NCBI RefSeq assembly: GCF_008973825.1
Contig: NZ_WCHR01000041.1
Coordinates: 1 to 61,885, forward strand
Length of the DNA stretch: 61,885 nucleotides
Direction: 5' to 3'
Source of the DNA: Gemmobacter serpentinus
GTDB lineage: Bacteria; Pseudomonadota; Alphaproteobacteria; Rhodobacterales; Rhodobacteraceae
In this document: in pieces, positions 9,587 through 20,346 of the stretch
How the letters are laid out: each line of letters starts with the position of its first letter
Numbering within the stretch: the stretch's first letter is position 1
Notes under the pieces: model-generated
The model's input: only the letters and a program-made list of their open reading frames with translations
The model's database searches: none
What the model was told of the DNA's origin: nothing
Made by a program: the position numbers and the translations under genes

Positions 9587-9938
9587 GGGACGTACGCCAA
9601 TTTATCTTGCAAGATGATCGCTTTAGCAGCAGGTCACCTGCCGCACGAAGAGGCCGGGAGCTCCAGCCGGAAACCCCCTGAAATCGAACAATGATACGAG
9701 CTACGATCTACCATGTGCCATTTTGCGGCACGCAGCAGGGAATGGATTGAACCTGTAAAACCGGCGGAAGAACGCGAACGTTACCTCGGGAAGCAAAAAG
9801 ACATCCCGCCAGCGACAACCAAGATCACCACATAACCCCCCTGTATGCCGGGCCCGGGGCGCATTGCCGCCCCGCAAGCCCCGGCCAGGGGCTACTTTTG
9901 TCCGAACCGGCCAGAAACCGGGCTCCCAGAAACCGGGC
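9587..9938. other. Intergenic region between rfbA and the giant glycosyltransferase
   Basis: About 350 bp without a convincing gene. It holds the presumed promoter of the minus-strand glycosyltransferase and GC-rich inverted segments around 9848-9892 that could fold in the 3' end of the rfb transcript. I see no clear terminator with a T-tract. Confidence 0.5.
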
Positions 9939-9940
9939 TC
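9911..9940. repeat. Perfect 15-bp tandem duplication at the rfbA 3' end
   Basis: CCAGAAACCGGGCTC occurs twice back to back (9911-9925 and 9926-9940). The right copy runs into the rfbA stop codon at 9939-9941. It looks like a simple slippage duplication, and no function is evident. Confidence 0.85.
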
Positions 9941-10820
9941 AATGCGTGCCCTCTTGCGCCAGCCGTGCCAGATAGGCGCCGTACTCGCTTTTGCCAAAGC
10001 GTTTGGCGTGAACCGCCAGCTGGTCACGGTCGATCCAGCCGGCATGGAAGGCAATCTCTTCGGGGCAACCCGATTGCATGCCCTGCCGCAGCGACAGGGT
10101 GCGCACGAAGTTCCCGGCATCCAGCAGCGAGCCATGGGTGCCAGTATCGAGCCAGGCGAAACCACGGCCCATGGTCTCCACCGACAGGGCGCCCTCGTGC
10201 AGATAGGTCTCCAGCAGGTCGGTGACCTCCAGCTCGCCCCGTGGCGAGGGCTGCACCTGCTTGGCGCGTTCGGTGGCGGTGCCGTCCAGGAAATAGAGGC
10301 CGGTGACGGCATAGTTCGACGGCGGCTCGGGCGGTTTCTCGATGATGCGGGTGGCTTTGCCCTCGGTATCGAAGGCGACCACGCCATAGCGCTCCGGGTC
10401 TGACACATGATAGCCAAAGACCGTGCCGCCGGTCGGGCGGGCATCGGCTGCGCGCAGCATCTCGGGCAGGCCATGGCCGAAGAAGATATTGTCGCCCAGC
10501 ACCATAGCAGAAGGCGCGCCCGCCAGGAAATCCTCGGCCAGCAGATAGGCCTGGGCCAGCCCATCGGGCGAGGGCTGCACGATCCAGGTGAAGCTGAGGC
10601 CCCATTGGCTGCCATCGCCCAAGAGGCGCTGGAACTGCGCCTGGTCGTCGGGCGTGGTGATGATCGCGATCTCGCGGATCCCGGTCAGCATCAGGACCGA
10701 GAGCGGATAATAGATCATCGGCTTGTCATAGATCGGCATCAGCTGCTTCGAGACGCCGATGGTGATCGGGTAAAGCCGTGTGCCGGATCCGCCGGCCAGA
10801 ATGATCCCCTTGCGCTGCAT
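9939..10820 (-). CDS. rfbA: Glucose-1-phosphate thymidylyltransferase
   Basis: RfbA makes dTDP-glucose from dTTP and glucose 1-phosphate, the first step to dTDP-L-rhamnose. The 293-residue protein opens with the nucleotidyltransferase signature KGIILAGGSGTRLYP and continues with SKQLMPIYDKPMIYYPLS, both diagnostic for RmlA. VQPSPDGLAQAY and VLGDNIFFGHGL follow. I chose ATG 10820 over an in-frame GTG at 10829 because AAGGG lies 8 bases upstream and because related proteins begin at this Met. It is the last gene of the compact rfbC-rfbB-rfbD-rfbA operon; the rfbD stop is only 1 bp before its ATG. Confidence 0.95.
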   Translation of the reverse strand: MQRKGIILAGGSGTRLYPITIGVSKQLMPIYDKPMIYYPLSVLMLTGIREIAIITTPDDQAQFQRLLGDGSQWGLSFTWIVQPSPDGLAQAYLLAEDFLAGAPSAMVLGDNIFFGHGLPEMLRAADARPTGGTVFGYHVSDPERYGVVAFDTEGKATRIIEKPPEPPSNYAVTGLYFLDGTATERAKQVQPSPRGELEVTDLLETYLHEGALSVETMGRGFAWLDTGTHGSLLDAGNFVRTLSLRQGMQSGCPEEIAFHAGWIDRDQLAVHAKRFGKSEYGAYLARLAQEGTH

Positions 10821-10821
10821 C

Positions 10822-11670
10822 TCAGCCACCCTTCAATTCGGTGATGATGGTGGCCAGAGCGGCCTGCCAGTCCGGTTGATTAATGCCGAATTCCGCCGCC
10901 AGTGCGGAGCAATCAAGGCGGGAATTCAGCGGGCGCTGCGCCGGGGTCGGATAGGCGGCGGTCGGGATGTCCTCGACCACGGTGGCAAGCCCCGCCTGCG
11001 CAAAGATCGCCCGGGCAAAGCCTGCCCAGCTGGTGTCAGGGCTGCCCGCGAAATGATGGATGCCACCCTTGGCGCCATCCCGCAGCGCGCCCGCGATCTG
11101 CAGGCAGGCCGCCGCAATCGCAGGCGCCGGGGTCGGGCCACCGATCTGGTCGGCCACCACGCGCAGGGCAGGGCGGTCCGCCCCAAGTCGCAGCATGGTT
11201 TTCACGAAATTCGCGCCATGCGCCGAGAACACCCAGGAGGTGCGCAAGATCACATGCGGGCCGCCTGCGGCCTGCACCGCCCGCTCGCCCGCCAGCTTGG
11301 TGCGGCCATAGGCACCCAGGGGCGCGGTCGGGTCTTCGGGGCGAAAGCGCCCGGTCCCCGCGCCGTCAAAGACATAATCGGTGGAGATATGCACCAGGGC
11401 CACATCCAGCGCGGCGCAGGCCTGCGCCATGGCGCCGGGGGCATCGCCGTTCACCACCAGAGCTGCCGCCTCTTCGCTTTCTGCCTTGTCCACGGCAGTC
11501 CAGGCGGCGGCATTGATCACCGCATCCGGGCGATGGGCGTGGATTGCAACCGCGCAAGCCGCCGGATCCATGAGATCGGCCTCATCGCGACCGAGATAGA
11601 TCGCCTCGGGGGCCAGGCGCTGCAAATCGCGCGCAACCTGGCCGGTTTTTCCGAATACCAGCAGCTTCAT
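10822..11670 (-). CDS. rfbD: dTDP-4-dehydrorhamnose reductase
   Basis: RfbD reduces dTDP-4-keto-L-rhamnose to dTDP-L-rhamnose with NAD(P)H, the last step of the pathway. The 282-residue protein starts [16 protein letters not shown], the Rossmann GxxGxxA motif of the RmlD family. [11 protein letters not shown] and YGRTKLAGE follow, the latter holding the catalytic Tyr and Lys. An open frame extends upstream to 11724, but ATG 11670 overlaps the rfbB stop as ATGA, a typical translational coupling arrangement, so it is the chosen start. Confidence 0.95.
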   Translation of the reverse strand: MKLLVFGKTGQVARDLQRLAPEAIYLGRDEADLMDPAACAVAIHAHRPDAVINAAAWTAVDKAESEEAAALVVNGDAPGAMAQACAALDVALVHISTDYVFDGAGTGRFRPEDPTAPLGAYGRTKLAGERAVQAAGGPHVILRTSWVFSAHGANFVKTMLRLGADRPALRVVADQIGGPTPAPAIAAACLQIAGALRDGAKGGIHHFAGSPDTSWAGFARAIFAQAGLATVVEDIPTAAYPTPAQRPLNSRLDCSALAAEFGINQPDWQAALATIITELKGG

Positions 11671-12716
11671 GCCTTGGTGCCCAGCCGTTGGCCGACGCCC
11701 TGACGGGCCTGCAAGGGGGCCCACCAGGCCTCATTGGCCAGATACCAGGCGACGGTGCGCTCCAGCCCTTCCTCGACGGTGACCGAGGGTTTCCAGCCAA
11801 GCTCGGCGCGGATCCGGCCCGGGTCGATGGCATAGCGCGCATCATGGCCCGGACGGTCGGTCACGAAGGTGATCTGATCCGCGTAGGAACCGGCAGGTTT
11901 CGGGGCCAGCCGATCCAGGATGGCGCATAGCGTCTGCACCAGTTCCAGATTGGTGCGCTCATTCTCGCCGCCGATATTGTAGCTGCGCCCGACCGTGCCC
12001 TTTTCCAGCACCAAGAGCAGCGCATCGGCGTGATCTTCCACGAACAGCCAGTCCCGAATGTTCGAGCCATCGCCATAGATCGGCAGCGGCTTCCCGGCCA
12101 GCGCGTTCAGGATCACCACCGGGATCAGCTTTTCCGGGAAGTGGAAGGGGCCGTAATTGTTGGAGCAATTGGTCAGCACCACCGGCAGGCCATAGGTCTC
12201 GTGCCAGGCCCGCACCAGATGGTCCGATGCGGCTTTGGAGGCCGAATAGGGGCTGCGCGGATCATAGGGCGTATCTTCGGTGAACTTCACCGACTTGTCG
12301 GCGGGCAGCGAGCCGAACACCTCGTCGGTCGAGATGTGATGGAAGCGGAAGCCCTCGGGGCGGCCCTTGCTTTGCCAATAGGCGCGGGCGGCCTCCAGCA
12401 TGTTATAGGTGCCGGTCACATTGGTTTCGATGAAGGCACCCGGCCCGTCGATCGAGCGGTCGACATGGGATTCAGCCGCCAGATGCATGACCAGGTCGGG
12501 CTGATGCGCCGCAAACACCCGGTCCAGGCCCGCGCGGTCGCGAATATCGGCCTGTTCAAAGGCATAAAGCGGGCTGTCGGCCACGCCCGCCACATTGTCC
12601 AGACAGGCCGCATAGGTCAGCGCATCGAGGTTCACCACCTGATGGCCACGCGAAACCGCCTGACGCACCACGGCCGAGCCGATGAAACCGGCGCCGCCGG
12701 TCACCAGGATTTTCAT
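11667..12716 (-). CDS. rfbB: dTDP-glucose 4,6-dehydratase
   Basis: RfbB converts dTDP-glucose to dTDP-4-keto-6-deoxyglucose with bound NAD+. The 349-residue protein begins [17 protein letters not shown], the extended-SDR dinucleotide motif. It has [24 protein letters not shown] with the active-site Asp and Glu, and [15 protein letters not shown] with the catalytic Tyr and Lys. The start at 12716 overlaps the rfbC stop (12713-12715) as ATGA, and its own stop overlaps the rfbD start. An upstream in-frame extension to 12812 is ignored because it would run through rfbC coding sequence. Confidence 0.96.
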   Translation of the reverse strand: MKILVTGGAGFIGSAVVRQAVSRGHQVVNLDALTYAACLDNVAGVADSPLYAFEQADIRDRAGLDRVFAAHQPDLVMHLAAESHVDRSIDGPGAFIETNVTGTYNMLEAARAYWQSKGRPEGFRFHHISTDEVFGSLPADKSVKFTEDTPYDPRSPYSASKAASDHLVRAWHETYGLPVVLTNCSNNYGPFHFPEKLIPVVILNALAGKPLPIYGDGSNIRDWLFVEDHADALLLVLEKGTVGRSYNIGGENERTNLELVQTLCAILDRLAPKPAGSYADQITFVTDRPGHDARYAIDPGRIRAELGWKPSVTVEEGLERTVAWYLANEAWWAPLQARQGVGQRLGTKA

Positions 12717-13279
12717 GCTGCACCCTCCCAGGTGAAGGGGCTGTCGAAATCGGCCAGAAGCGGTGCCTTCGCATCCTTGTCGGAAATGCCCGAAGCCTCG
12801 GAGATACCCCAATCCACCGCGATATCGGGGTCATTCCAGCGAAGACCGCCATCGCATTCGGGCGCGTAGTAATCCGAGCATTTATAGACGATCTCGGTAT
12901 CAGGTTCGCGGGTCACGAAGCCATGGCCAAAGCCCGCCGGGATATAAAGCTGCAAACCGTTTTCGGCCGACAGCTCCACCCCGGCCCATTTGCCATAGGT
13001 CGGGCTGCCGCGCCGCAGATCCACCGCGACATCGAAAAGACGCCCGCGCCCGCAACGCACCAGCTTGGCCTGGGCATGGGGGGGCGACTGGAAGTGCAAG
13101 CCGCGCACCGTGCCGGGCTTCACCGACAGCGAATGATTGTCCTGCACGAAATCGGTGGTGATGCCGGCATCGGCCAGAATACGGCGCGACCAGGTTTCGG
13201 CGAAGAAACCCCGATCATCGCCGAAGCGACGTGGCGTAATCAGGAAAAGTCCTGAAATTTCAAGTTTTTCTATCTTCAA
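12713..13279 (-). CDS. rfbC: dTDP-4-dehydrorhamnose 3,5-epimerase
   Basis: RfbC is a cupin epimerase that inverts C3 and C5 of dTDP-4-keto-6-deoxyglucose. The 188-residue protein has [36 protein letters not shown] with the catalytic His, and PAGFGHGFV, in the usual RmlC order and at the usual length. The start is a TTG at 13279 with GGAG 7 bases upstream, giving KIEKLEISG; no ATG lies near the N-terminus. It is the first gene of the minus-strand dTDP-rhamnose operon, so the promoter should lie in 13280-13440. Confidence 0.94.
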   Translation of the reverse strand: MKIEKLEISGLFLITPRRFGDDRGFFAETWSRRILADAGITTDFVQDNHSLSVKPGTVRGLHFQSPPHAQAKLVRCGRGRLFDVAVDLRRGSPTYGKWAGVELSAENGLQLYIPAGFGHGFVTREPDTEIVYKCSDYYAPECDGGLRWNDPDIAVDWGISEASGISDKDAKAPLLADFDSPFTWEGAA

Positions 13280-13444
13280 GATGCCGCTCCGTCATCTGCC
13301 AGATTTTCGTATCAAGAAATATTCATCAAATCCATGACAGCTGACGACAGCGCCTGCAAATTCCGGCCCGCTCATGGATTTGCACTAAAAATATTACATA
13401 AGATTGATTATCAGGCAGATTTGGAATCTGCTCATCCCCGCCTC

Positions 13445-14944
13445 TTACAGGTCAAAATCCCTCACCTGCAAGCTGGAAATATTGGGGATCGCCACCGAAA
13501 ATTCGGCGCGCCGGTCGCCATCGATATCCCCGCTCAGCACGCCATTGGCAAAGCGCAACTCGCCCGCCTTGCCGGAAAACCCGGCCGTCTTGATGAATTT
13601 GAACGCCTGATCGCCCGCGCGTTGTGTATTGGCATCAATCGCCGTCAGATCGATGATGTCACCATCCTCGCGCGCGAAATCGACGATACGATCGCGCTTG
13701 CCGCGGACCGGCGTGTCCAGAACCGACAGGAACACGAAACGGTCCGCCCCCGGCCCTCCCAACAACTGATCGGCCCCGCGATCCCCGATCAGCGTATCGT
13801 TCCCCGACCCGCCATAGAGCGTGTCACGGTCATTGCCGCCATAGAGCCGGTCCTGCCCGGCGCCACCATAAAGACGGTCATTGCCCGCGTCGCCCATCAG
13901 AACATCATCCTGCACACCGCCAAACAGCCGCTCGGCCCCCTTGCCGCCATAGAGACTGTCTTGCCCGCTTTGCCCTTCCAGAAGGCTGGCCCCGCTGCCG
14001 CCGAACAGCACATCATGGCCCGCGCCCCCGGTCAGCGTATCGCGCCCCGATCCGGCCGAGAGCGTATCATCCCCCTGTCCGCCGAGCAGCCGGTCATTCC
14101 CCGCCCCGCCATAGAGCCGGTCATTGCCCAGATTGCCATAAAGCCGGTCATTGCCCTCATTGCCGAACAGGCTGTCATCGCCCATATCGCCTTGCAATGT
14201 GTCGCGCCCCAGACCGCCCCACAGGGTATCGGCCTCGTCACCACTCATGCCGCCATAGATCTTGTCATTGCCCCGGCCGCCATAGATGAGATCGGCGCCA
14301 AAATCGCCGTAAGCCGTGTTGTTCCCGCTCCAGAGCGAGATCGTGTCATTGCCGAAACCGCCATAGACCTCGTCATTGCCGTTCAGGGCTGAGATATTGT
14401 CATCGCCGCTCAGCCCGAAGATCGCGTCATCGCCATCGGTGCCCTGCAGGTTGGGGTCACTGAAAGGCGAGCCGGTGATACGGTTCAGATCGCCATCGCC
14501 CGGATCTGGATCGCCCGGATCGACCGGAGGCGTCACCGGCGGATCGGGATCGACGGGCGGCGGGGTGACCGGCCCCACCGTGATGCGCTGCGCGAAACTG
14601 GACGCATCGCTCAGGCTGAAGCCGTTGTTATTGGCAGCCCCCGTATACATCGCAGCGACCAGCGTGATATAATATTGCCCATTGGGCAGCGTATATTGAT
14701 CCGAGAAGCGGATATCGTAGAAGGCTTGCCCCGATGACAGCCGCCCCCCATTGGAGGTCGGGACATAATCGGCGATGCGATAGCCGCTGATCGAGCCGCC
14801 GCTATAGGGCGTGGTCGTGGCCCATAGCTCCAGCCGGACCGTGCCGGAAATGCCAGAGCCGGTATAGGTGACGCGGGCCACCTCAACCGTGGCCACCCCG
14901 CCCTGCAGGCGGTAAGTGGAGGTTCCGCTGATCGAAAGGCTCAT
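13445..14944 (-). CDS. RTX calcium-binding protein with serralysin-type C-terminal domain
   Basis: This 499-residue protein is a probable type I secretion substrate. Residues 1-125 form a beta-rich N-terminal domain. Residues about 126-152 are a Pro/Asp linker. Residues about 165-395 hold about twenty glycine-aspartate nonapeptides of the GGxGxDxLx type ([21 protein letters not shown]). Residues 400-499 match the end of M10/serralysin C-terminal domains (DRIVDFAREDGDIIDLTAID, then GDIDGDRRAEF). Calcium would fold the repeats outside the cell. There is no Sec signal peptide, as expected for type I export. The start at 14944 begins MSLSISGTS; an in-frame extension to 14995 lacks family support. 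The nearest PrtD/HlyD pair in the window is 42 kb away. Confidence 0.88.
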   Translation of the reverse strand: MSLSISGTSTYRLQGGVATVEVARVTYTGSGISGTVRLELWATTTPYSGGSISGYRIADYVPTSNGGRLSSGQAFYDIRFSDQYTLPNGQYYITLVAAMYTGAANNNGFSLSDASSFAQRITVGPVTPPPVDPDPPVTPPVDPGDPDPGDGDLNRITGSPFSDPNLQGTDGDDAIFGLSGDDNISALNGNDEVYGGFGNDTISLWSGNNTAYGDFGADLIYGGRGNDKIYGGMSGDEADTLWGGLGRDTLQGDMGDDSLFGNEGNDRLYGNLGNDRLYGGAGNDRLLGGQGDDTLSAGSGRDTLTGGAGHDVLFGGSGASLLEGQSGQDSLYGGKGAERLFGGVQDDVLMGDAGNDRLYGGAGQDRLYGGNDRDTLYGGSGNDTLIGDRGADQLLGGPGADRFVFLSVLDTPVRGKRDRIVDFAREDGDIIDLTAIDANTQRAGDQAFKFIKTAGFSGKAGELRFANGVLSGDIDGDRRAEFSVAIPNISSLQVRDFDL

Positions 14945-15381
14945 GATCCGGGCTCCTGCACGAAGGATGATGGGACAAACATATTGCGGTCGCAACGGGC
15001 GTTCTGGAATGGAGAAAGCCTAGGGCAATCCTGTCTGCCCTGGCAAGCCGCAGCGGCCATTCGCCTGCGGGAAACGGGAAATCATCCCGTATCGCAGGCT
15101 GTTTGCCCCGATCATATGCCCCGATCCTGTGCCCGATCGCCCGCAGGATGCGCGGCCCGCCACCCGGTTTTCTGCGCCCCAGAAAAGAACCCGGTTCCAT
15201 GGATCGCCGCCCGGACGGGACAGTGTTTCGGCGCAACCCGGCCGCTGCCCCGGGCCAAAGGCCCAAAACGCAGCGGATGAGAGGCATTTTCCACGCAAAT
15301 GAGAGCAAATCCTTGCTGTTCCCCTTGGAGCAAGGCGAAAAATTTGCGACATGCGGCCAACATGTTTCAAAGGGTTTCCAC
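14945..15381. other. Divergent intergenic region between the RTX gene and cysD
   Basis: About 437 bp with no convincing gene. It should hold the promoters of the minus-strand RTX gene and of the plus-strand cysD-cysNC operon. AAAGGG at about 15369-15374 is a usable ribosome-binding site for cysD. No regulator binding site could be assigned by eye. Confidence 0.5.
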
Positions 15382-16317
15382 ATGACGACGAGCACGGTCG
15401 ATACCCAGGGGGTCAGCCAAGCCACACTGACCCATCTGCAGCGGCTGGAGGCCGAGAGCATCCACATCATGCGCGAAGTGGTGGCCAATGCCGAAAACCC
15501 GGTCATGCTCTATTCGGTGGGCAAGGATTCGGCGGTGATGCTGCATCTGGCGAAGAAGGCCTTCTATCCGGCCCCGCCGCCCTTCCCGCTGCTTCATGTC
15601 GACACGACCTGGAAGTTCAAGGCGATGTATGCGCTGCGCGACAAGGCGGCCAAGGATGCGGGCATGGATCTGCTGGTCCATCACAACCCCGAAGCGGTGG
15701 AAAAGGGCATCAACCCCTTCGACCACGGGTCCTTGCATACCGATATGTGGAAGACCGAAGGTCTGAAACAGGCGCTGAGCAAATATGATTTCGACGTGGC
15801 CTTTGGCGGCGCGCGGCGCGACGAGGAAAAATCCCGCGCCAAGGAACGGGTCTTCTCCTTCCGCTCGGCCAATCATCGCTGGGATCCGAAGAACCAGCGG
15901 CCGGAACTCTGGAAGCTTTACAATACCCGCAAGGCCAAGGGCGAAAGCATCCGGGTCTTCCCGATCTCCAACTGGACCGAGCTGGACATCTGGCAATATA
16001 TCCATCTTGAGGGCATCGAGATCGTGCCGCTTTACTTCAGCGAAAAGCGCCCGACGGTGATCCGCAACGGGCTGATGCTGATGGTCGATGATGAACGTTT
16101 CCCGCTGGAAGCCGGCGAGACCCCGGTCATGCGTTCGATCCGCTTCCGGACGCTCGGTTGCTACCCGTTGACCGGCGCGGTGGAGAGCGAGGCCCGCACC
16201 CTGCCGGAAGTCATTCAGGAAATGCTGCTGACCACCACCTCGGAACGGCAGGGCCGCGCCATCGACCATGATCAGTCGGCCTCGATGGAGAAGAAGAAGC
16301 AGGAGGGGTATTTCTGA
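15382..16317 (+). CDS. cysD: Sulfate adenylyltransferase subunit 2 (PP-loop subunit)
   Basis: CysD, together with the GTPase CysN, adenylates sulfate with ATP to form APS. The 311-residue protein carries the PP-loop SVGKDS at residues 45-50, [41 protein letters not shown] and a C-terminal [10 protein letters not shown]; all are standard for CysD. The ATG at 15382 gives the usual N-terminus ([18 protein letters not shown]); the frame is open further upstream but the homology begins here. The stop shares one base with the cysNC start (TGATG). The product may feed cysteine synthesis and also the two sulfotransferases downstream in this window. Confidence 0.97.
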   Translation: MTTSTVDTQGVSQATLTHLQRLEAESIHIMREVVANAENPVMLYSVGKDSAVMLHLAKKAFYPAPPPFPLLHVDTTWKFKAMYALRDKAAKDAGMDLLVHHNPEAVEKGINPFDHGSLHTDMWKTEGLKQALSKYDFDVAFGGARRDEEKSRAKERVFSFRSANHRWDPKNQRPELWKLYNTRKAKGESIRVFPISNWTELDIWQYIHLEGIEIVPLYFSEKRPTVIRNGLMLMVDDERFPLEAGETPVMRSIRFRTLGCYPLTGAVESEARTLPEVIQEMLLTTTSERQGRAIDHDQSASMEKKKQEGYF

Positions 16318-18233
16318 TGACCGAGATGCCGCAAGACCCGATCTACGTCACCGATGCGCTGATCGCCGAGGATATCGACGCCTATCTGGTGAAGCACCAG
16401 CACAAGACCATGCTGCGCTTCATCACCTGCGGCTCGGTCGATGATGGCAAATCCACCCTGATCGGGCGGCTGCTTTACGACACCAAGATGATCTTCGAGG
16501 ATCAGCTGGCAAGTCTGGAGCGCGACAGCAAGGCGGTCGGCACCCAGGGCGGCGATATCGATTTCGCCCTTCTGGTCGATGGCCTGGCGGCCGAACGCGA
16601 ACAGGGCATCACCATCGATGTGGCCTATCGCTTTTTTGCCACCGACAAGCGCAAGTTCATCGTGGCCGATACCCCCGGCCATGAGCAATATACCCGCAAC
16701 ATGGTCACCGGCGCCTCGACCGCCGATCTGGCGGTGATCCTGATCGATGCCCGTCAGGGCGTGCTGACCCAGACGCGGCGGCATTCCTATCTGGTGAACC
16801 TTCTGGGCATCCGCAATGTGGTGCTGGCGATCAACAAGATGGATCTGGTCGGCTATAGCCAGGAACGCTTCTACGAGATCGTGAAGGAATATTCGCATTT
16901 CGCCCAGCAGATCGGCATGAAGACCTTCCTGCCAATCCCGATCTCGGGGCTGAAGGGCGAGAATATCGCGAGCAAAAGCGCCGCCATGCCCTGGTATCAG
17001 GGGCCGACATTGCTTCAGCATCTCGAAGAGGCGCCGGTCAATGACGCCCGGATGCAGGACCATGATTTCCGCATGGCCGTGCAATGGGTGAACCGCCCCA
17101 ATCTCGATTTCCGCGGCTTTGCCGGCCAGATCGGTGCCGGGACCATCAGCCCCGGTGACGCGATCCGCGTGCTGCCCTCGGGGAAAACCACCACGGTCAA
17201 ATCCATCGTGACCTTTGACGGCGATCTGGACCGCGCGATTGCCGGGCAATCGATCACCCTGACCTTTGCCGACGAGATCGACTGCTCGCGCGGCGATGTC
17301 ATCGTGAAGGCCGATGCGCCTTGCGAAGTGGCCGACCAGTTCGAGGCGACGCTCGTGTGGATGGACGAGGCGGCGATGCTGCCCGGGCGCCCCTATCTGT
17401 TGAAGATCGGGACCCAGACCGTGACCGCCACGGTGACCGAGCCGAAATACGAGGTGAACGTCAACACGCTGGAGCACAAGGCCTCCAAGACGCTGGCGCT
17501 GAATGCGATCGGCGTGGTGAATATCTCGACCGACCGCGCGATCCCGTTCGAGGCCTATGCGCAGAACCCCGATCTGGGCGGCTTCATCCTGATCGACCGC
17601 ATGAGCAATGCGACCGTGGCCGCAGGCATGATCCATTTCGCGCTGCGCCGCAGCCAGAACATCCACTGGCAGGCGGTGGATATCGACCGCGACGCCCATG
17701 CCAGCCTGAAGACCCAGAAACCCGCCGTGGTCTGGTTCACCGGCCTGTCGGGCTCGGGCAAATCGACCATCGCCAATATCGTCGAGAAGAAGCTGCACGC
17801 CCTTGGCAAGCACACCTTCCTTCTGGATGGCGACAATGTGCGCCACGGCTTGAACCGCGATCTGGGCTTCACCGATGCCGACCGGGTGGAAAACATCCGC
17901 CGCGTCGGCGAAGTGGCCCGGCTGATGACCGATGCGGGCCTGATCGTGCTGACCGCCTTCATCTCGCCCTTCCGGGCCGAGCGGCAGATGGTGCGTGATC
18001 TGATGGCCTCGGGCGAGTTCATCGAGGTTTTCGTGAACACGCCGCTGGAAGTGGCCGAAGAACGCGATGTGAAGGGCCTGTACAAGAAGGCCCGCTCTGG
18101 CCAGCTGAAGAACTTCACTGGCATCGACAGCCCCTATGAGGCGCCGCAAGCCCCCGAGATCACGGTGAACACCGTCGATCTGACCGCGGAAGAGGCGGCC
18201 GAACGGATCGTGGCGGCGCTGCTGGCGCGCTGA
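16317..18233 (+). CDS. cysNC: Bifunctional sulfate adenylyltransferase subunit 1 / APS kinase (CysNC fusion)
   Basis: This 638-residue fusion makes PAPS in two steps. The N-terminal translation-factor-like GTPase has GSVDDGKST at residues 39-47, [12 protein letters not shown] and NKMD. The C-terminal APS kinase has the P-loop GLSGSGKST at residues 476-484, [10 protein letters not shown] and SPFRAER. NodQ-type CysNC fusions are common in alphaproteobacteria, where PAPS serves both sulfate assimilation and sulfation of surface polysaccharides or Nod factors. It is coupled to cysD by a TGATG overlap and ends before a strong hairpin. No cysH or sulfite reductase gene lies beside it, so the neighbourhood itself favours neither use. 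Confidence 0.96.
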   Translation: MTEMPQDPIYVTDALIAEDIDAYLVKHQHKTMLRFITCGSVDDGKSTLIGRLLYDTKMIFEDQLASLERDSKAVGTQGGDIDFALLVDGLAAEREQGITIDVAYRFFATDKRKFIVADTPGHEQYTRNMVTGASTADLAVILIDARQGVLTQTRRHSYLVNLLGIRNVVLAINKMDLVGYSQERFYEIVKEYSHFAQQIGMKTFLPIPISGLKGENIASKSAAMPWYQGPTLLQHLEEAPVNDARMQDHDFRMAVQWVNRPNLDFRGFAGQIGAGTISPGDAIRVLPSGKTTTVKSIVTFDGDLDRAIAGQSITLTFADEIDCSRGDVIVKADAPCEVADQFEATLVWMDEAAMLPGRPYLLKIGTQTVTATVTEPKYEVNVNTLEHKASKTLALNAIGVVNISTDRAIPFEAYAQNPDLGGFILIDRMSNATVAAGMIHFALRRSQNIHWQAVDIDRDAHASLKTQKPAVVWFTGLSGSGKSTIANIVEKKLHALGKHTFLLDGDNVRHGLNRDLGFTDADRVENIRRVGEVARLMTDAGLIVLTAFISPFRAERQMVRDLMASGEFIEVFVNTPLEVAEERDVKGLYKKARSGQLKNFTGIDSPYEAPQAPEITVNTVDLTAEEAAERIVAALLAR

Positions 18234-18250
18234 TCCGGGGATCACTCCAA

Positions 18251-18287
18251 ATGCAAAAGGCCGGGCGCTCTGCCCGGCCTTTTGCAT
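18251..18287. terminator. Bidirectional hairpin terminator between cysNC and ilvD
   Basis: A perfect 16-bp stem beginning ATGCAAAAGGCCGGGC, with a 5-base loop (GCTCT) and a right arm ending TTTTGCAT. The A-run on the left arm gives a T-run for transcripts from either side, and the flanking genes converge here. Confidence 0.9.
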
Positions 18288-18337
18288 TCCCGTCTCTGGC
18301 CCGCCCGACGGGGCAGGCCGAAGGCCTTGCCCAGACC

Positions 18338-20176
18338 TTACTCCGGCAGAACGCGGATCGCGCCCTTGTCAGCCGAGGAGGCAAACTGCGCATAGACCTT
18401 CAGCGCGGTGGAGATCTGGCGCTTGCGCGGCTGCGCCGGTTTCCAGCCCTTGGCGTCCTGCTCAATGCGGCGCTGCGCCAGTTCCGCCTCCGGCACCGCC
18501 AGATGGATCGTGCGGTTCGGGATGTCGATCTCGATCACGTCGCCATCCTGCACCAGACCGATCAGACCGCCCGCCGCCGCCTCGGGCGAGGCATGGCCGA
18601 TGGAGAGGCCCGAGGTGCCGCCCGAGAAGCGGCCATCGGTGATCAGCGCGCAGGCTTTGCCCAGACCCTTCGATTTCAGATAGGAGGTCGGATACAGCAT
18701 CTCCTGCATCCCGGGGCCGCCTTTCGGCCCCTCATAGCGGATCACCACCACATTGCCGGCCTCGACCCCACCATTCAGGATGCCGTAAACGGCGGCGTCC
18801 TGGCTTTCGAAGACCTTGGCGGTGCCGGTGAATTTCAGGATCGATTCATCGACGCCCGCAGTTTTCACGATGCAGCCATCGAGGGCAATATTGCCGGTCA
18901 GCACCGCCAGCCCGCCATCCTTGGAGAACGGCGTCTTGGCCGAGCGGATCACGCCCTTTTCGCGGTCGGTATCGAGATCGGGCCAGAGCGAGGACTGGCT
19001 GAAGGCCACCTGCGTCGGCACCCCGCCGGGGGCGGCCAGAAACAGCTGCCGCGCATCGGGGTTGTTCGATTTCGCGATATCCCATTGGTCGATCGCGGCC
19101 CCGATCGAGGGCGCATGGACAGTCGGGCAATTGCGGTCGATCAGACCGGCGCGGTCCAGCTCGCCCAGAATCGCCATGATGCCACCGGCGCGATGGACAT
19201 CCTCCATATGCACATTGGCAGTATTGGGCGCGACTTTGCACAGGCAGGGCACCTTGCGCGACAACCGGTCGATATCCTCCATGGTGAAATCGACGCCGCC
19301 TTCCTGCGCGATGGCCAGCAGGTGCAGCACGGTATTGGTGGAACCGCCCATGGCGATATCCAGCGCCATCGCATTCTCATAGGCCGATTTGCCCGCGATC
19401 ACCCGCGGCAGCACGGTGTCGTCATCCTGCTCATACCAGCGCCGGGCCAAATCGACCACGCGGCGCCCGGCCTCAAGGAACAGGCCCTTGCGGAAGGCGT
19501 GCGTCGCCAGAGTCGAGCCATTGCCCGGCAGCGACAGACCCAGGGCTTCGGACAGGCAGTTCATCGAATTGGCGGTGAACATCCCCGAGCAGGAGCCGCA
19601 GGTCGGGCAGGCGGCCTGTTCGATGGCCGACAGATCCGCATCCGAGATCGCGTCATTGGCCGCCGCCACCATGGCATCGACCAGATCGAGCTTGACCACG
19701 CGGCCGTCGCCCAGCGTGGCCTTGCCCGCCTCCATCGGTCCGCCCGAGACGAAGATCGCGGGGATGTTCAGCCGCATCGCCGCCATCAACATGCCGGGGG
19801 TGATCTTGTCGCAATTGGAGATGCAGACCATCGCATCGGCGCAATGGGCATTCACCATATATTCCACGCTGTCGGCGATCAGCTCGCGCGAGGGCAGCGA
19901 ATACAGCATCCCGTCATGGCCCATGGCGATGCCGTCATCCACCGCGATGGTGTTGAATTCCTTGGCGATGCCGCCCGCCGCCTCGACCTCGCGCGCCACC
20001 ATCTGGCCAAGATCTTTCAGATGGACATGCCCCGGCACGAATTGGGTGAAGCTGTTGACGATGGCGATGATCGGCTTGCCGAAATCGCTGTCTTTCACCC
20101 CGGTCGCACGCCAGAGGCCACGGGCCCCCGCCATATTGCGGCCATGGGTGGTGGTGCGGGAACGATATGCGGGCAT
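18338..20176 (-). CDS. ilvD: Dihydroxy-acid dehydratase
   Basis: IlvD dehydrates 2,3-dihydroxy acids to 2-keto acids in valine, leucine and isoleucine synthesis. The 612-residue protein matches the long IlvD form. Cluster-ligand motifs are [12 protein letters not shown] (Cys118, Cys122) and [17 protein letters not shown] (Cys190, Cys193, Cys196). [11 protein letters not shown] and a C-terminal [15 protein letters not shown] segment are also seen. The start at 20176 gives [10 protein letters not shown], the usual N-terminus. It stands alone as a minus-strand unit converging on cysNC. Branched-chain amino acid synthesis normally has a single ilvD, so its presence beside a plasmid-type origin is informative. 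Confidence 0.97.
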   Translation of the reverse strand: MPAYRSRTTTHGRNMAGARGLWRATGVKDSDFGKPIIAIVNSFTQFVPGHVHLKDLGQMVAREVEAAGGIAKEFNTIAVDDGIAMGHDGMLYSLPSRELIADSVEYMVNAHCADAMVCISNCDKITPGMLMAAMRLNIPAIFVSGGPMEAGKATLGDGRVVKLDLVDAMVAAANDAISDADLSAIEQAACPTCGSCSGMFTANSMNCLSEALGLSLPGNGSTLATHAFRKGLFLEAGRRVVDLARRWYEQDDDTVLPRVIAGKSAYENAMALDIAMGGSTNTVLHLLAIAQEGGVDFTMEDIDRLSRKVPCLCKVAPNTANVHMEDVHRAGGIMAILGELDRAGLIDRNCPTVHAPSIGAAIDQWDIAKSNNPDARQLFLAAPGGVPTQVAFSQSSLWPDLDTDREKGVIRSAKTPFSKDGGLAVLTGNIALDGCIVKTAGVDESILKFTGTAKVFESQDAAVYGILNGGVEAGNVVVIRYEGPKGGPGMQEMLYPTSYLKSKGLGKACALITDGRFSGGTSGLSIGHASPEAAAGGLIGLVQDGDVIEIDIPNRTIHLAVPEAELAQRRIEQDAKGWKPAQPRKRQISTALKVYAQFASSADKGAIRVLPE

Positions 20177-20346
20177 GATCTTGGCTTTCCGGCTGGCTCA
20201 ACGGGAGATGACTGCGCCTTCGGGCGGCAAAAATCAACCGCCCGCCCGCATTTTCAGGCAGGAAATGAACGCGGGCGGCGGCCCGGCTCTGGCGATTTTG
20301 CGGGCTTGCTGCCATCTTCGCCGCCACAAGCGGGGAGAGAAGACGG

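Noticed and set aside
9701-10615. A 304-codon frame overlapping rfbA on the same strand
   Set aside because: It is out of frame with RfbA, which has complete family motifs, and its Arg/Pro/Cys-rich sequence matches nothing.
13740-14420. Regularly spaced repeats that could look like a CRISPR array
   Set aside because: They are the DNA of RTX nonapeptides in one reading frame; units are variable, without spacers or cas genes. The same holds for 54330-54720.
16272-18287. Long open frame antisense to cysNC, and similar ones antisense to ilvD (18251-20398), the GT2/RTX genes (52718-55075) and prtD (56939-58711)
   Set aside because: All lie opposite clear genes, have no known motifs and have the same His/Gly/Arg-rich shadow composition.
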